From positions 4,092,001-4,156,000 of the forward strand of contig JAEILZ010000002.1 of assembly GCA_018873225.1 (NCBI GenBank): a stretch of 64,000 nt of DNA, written 5' to 3'. Positions 63,156-64,000 of the stretch are shown piece by piece. Each line of letters opens with the position of its first letter. Position 1 is the stretch's first letter. The translations under genes were made by a program, and so were the position numbers. The DNA is from [Phialemoniopsis] sp. UDSM-2020 (Eukaryota > Ascomycota > Sordariomycetes > Thyridiales > Thyridiaceae). The notes beneath the pieces are model-generated. The model was not told the origin of the DNA. It did no database searches and worked only from the letters and a program-made list of their open reading frames with translations.

Positions 63156-64000
63156 GTGCCCTGAATGATGATGGAAGGTTTCTTTTGTCTGTACCATTAT
63201 GAGCAGCAGCTGCTTTTTATGTCTGTATTGATGAATGTCATGATAATTGCATGTTCCTCTAAGAGGGAGGGCATGACGAGAAAGGGAAACTGGGATTGAT
63301 GCACGGCGTCTTCTCGAGGAGTACCTGCTCTTAGCTTAGCTTTGATACCACAATGGGACGCTATGCTAGATTTTTCACCAAAACCGCTCTACAAAATATA
63401 TGCTCAGACATCAATGGGGTATTTTGTACATTCGATGCTCATTTCTAGTTCATGCTGAGAGCAATGATGTTGTGCACCCACACCAAAAAGTTTATCAAGG
63501 AGTATGAGGCTGCGCAAGACCATTGCTTCGTAAATAAGACCGCTTGAAGCCCGCACCCTGCGCTCAGAGCGCGGTGCCATTGCGACACGCAAGAAATGGC
63601 TACAGCACTATGAGGGCAGGCGGAAGACCCGATTGCGGCCAGGAATGGGTGAGGGACGGAGTGGATCGTGTGCGTCTCGCTGGGCGCGCCAAGTAAGAAA
63701 TTTTCTTTTTTTGCTTTTCTTTTTCTCTTCTTCCATTTTACCCCCTGATCCTGTAGTGGCATTAGACAAGGGGGTCGACCGGTCAAAGCCTGGCTTCGGG
63801 GAAACGAGCGATGTCAGAATGTGATAAGCTGGTCGGTAGGCTGACACGGCTGGCCGGTCTTCAAAAACCGGGGGGTACACACAAACAGCGAGACGTAGTA
63901 CGAAGCGACAGGGGTTGTCCATGACGGAACATGGCGTTTTCATCGCATCGCTGGGACGGCAAACCGAAGAAGGACATCCTCAGCCCTTATCTACTTCTTC
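63156..64000. other. 3' flank of the hydrophilin-like gene to the window end
   Basis: 845 bp with only short ORFs. A T-rich run lies near 63700-63730. No gene, tRNA or repeat is seen. Confidence 0.5.

Overview
The window is nuclear DNA of a filamentous ascomycete (Pezizomycotina, most likely a Sordariomycete). The reasons are short introns (about 45-120 nt, most with GTAAGT/GTGAGT-like donors and CAG/TAG acceptors), G/C-ending codons, monocistronic genes on both strands with pyrimidine-rich leaders, and recognisable fungal families (Zn2Cys6 regulator, LysM protein, ACS-type MFS transporter, YCK-type casein kinase, ORM protein). I found no operons, CRISPR arrays, rRNA, convincing tRNA or intact transposon.

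Left part (0-12.4 kb): the 3' end of a probable dehydrogenase gene; a ketopantoate reductase-like gene divergent from an MFS (ACS family) transporter; a membrane-anchored casein kinase I; and a p24 cargo receptor divergent from the SWC4/DMAP1 chromatin subunit. Next comes an 11-kb stretch (12.4-23.4 kb) with no gene I can support. Its last 3-4 kb is pyrimidine-rich and probably serves as promoter and leader of a large Zn2Cys6 regulator fused to a maltose-acetyltransferase-like fold.

Middle (23.4-46 kb): the Zn2Cys6/hexapeptide gene; complex I subunit PSST (NDUFS7); a finger protein combining a Zn2Cys6-like and a C2H2-like segment; a convergent AIR-type zinc-knuckle protein; an ORM sphingolipid regulator; a 995-residue secreted LysM protein with His-rich and Gly-rich repeats and a GPI-like tail; a class-I O-methyltransferase; a divergent CDC123-like protein; and a small Cys-rich protein.

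Right part (46-64 kb): a 6-kb gene-poor stretch, a 1404-residue low-complexity protein with four copies of a short linear motif, a four-TM MARVEL-like protein, and a repetitive hydrophilin-like protein with a clear TATA box.

Most genes are housekeeping (complex I, SWR1/NuA4, TRAMP-like, p24, ORM, CK1) and do not form a pathway cluster. The most unusual content is the LysM/His/Gly protein, the Zn2Cys6 regulator whose acetyltransferase fold lacks the usual catalytic histidine, the two-finger protein with an in-frame TAG that only a 45-nt intron would remove, and the repeated motifs in the two large disordered proteins. Exon boundaries were placed by eye from splice signals and reading frame, without transcript data.
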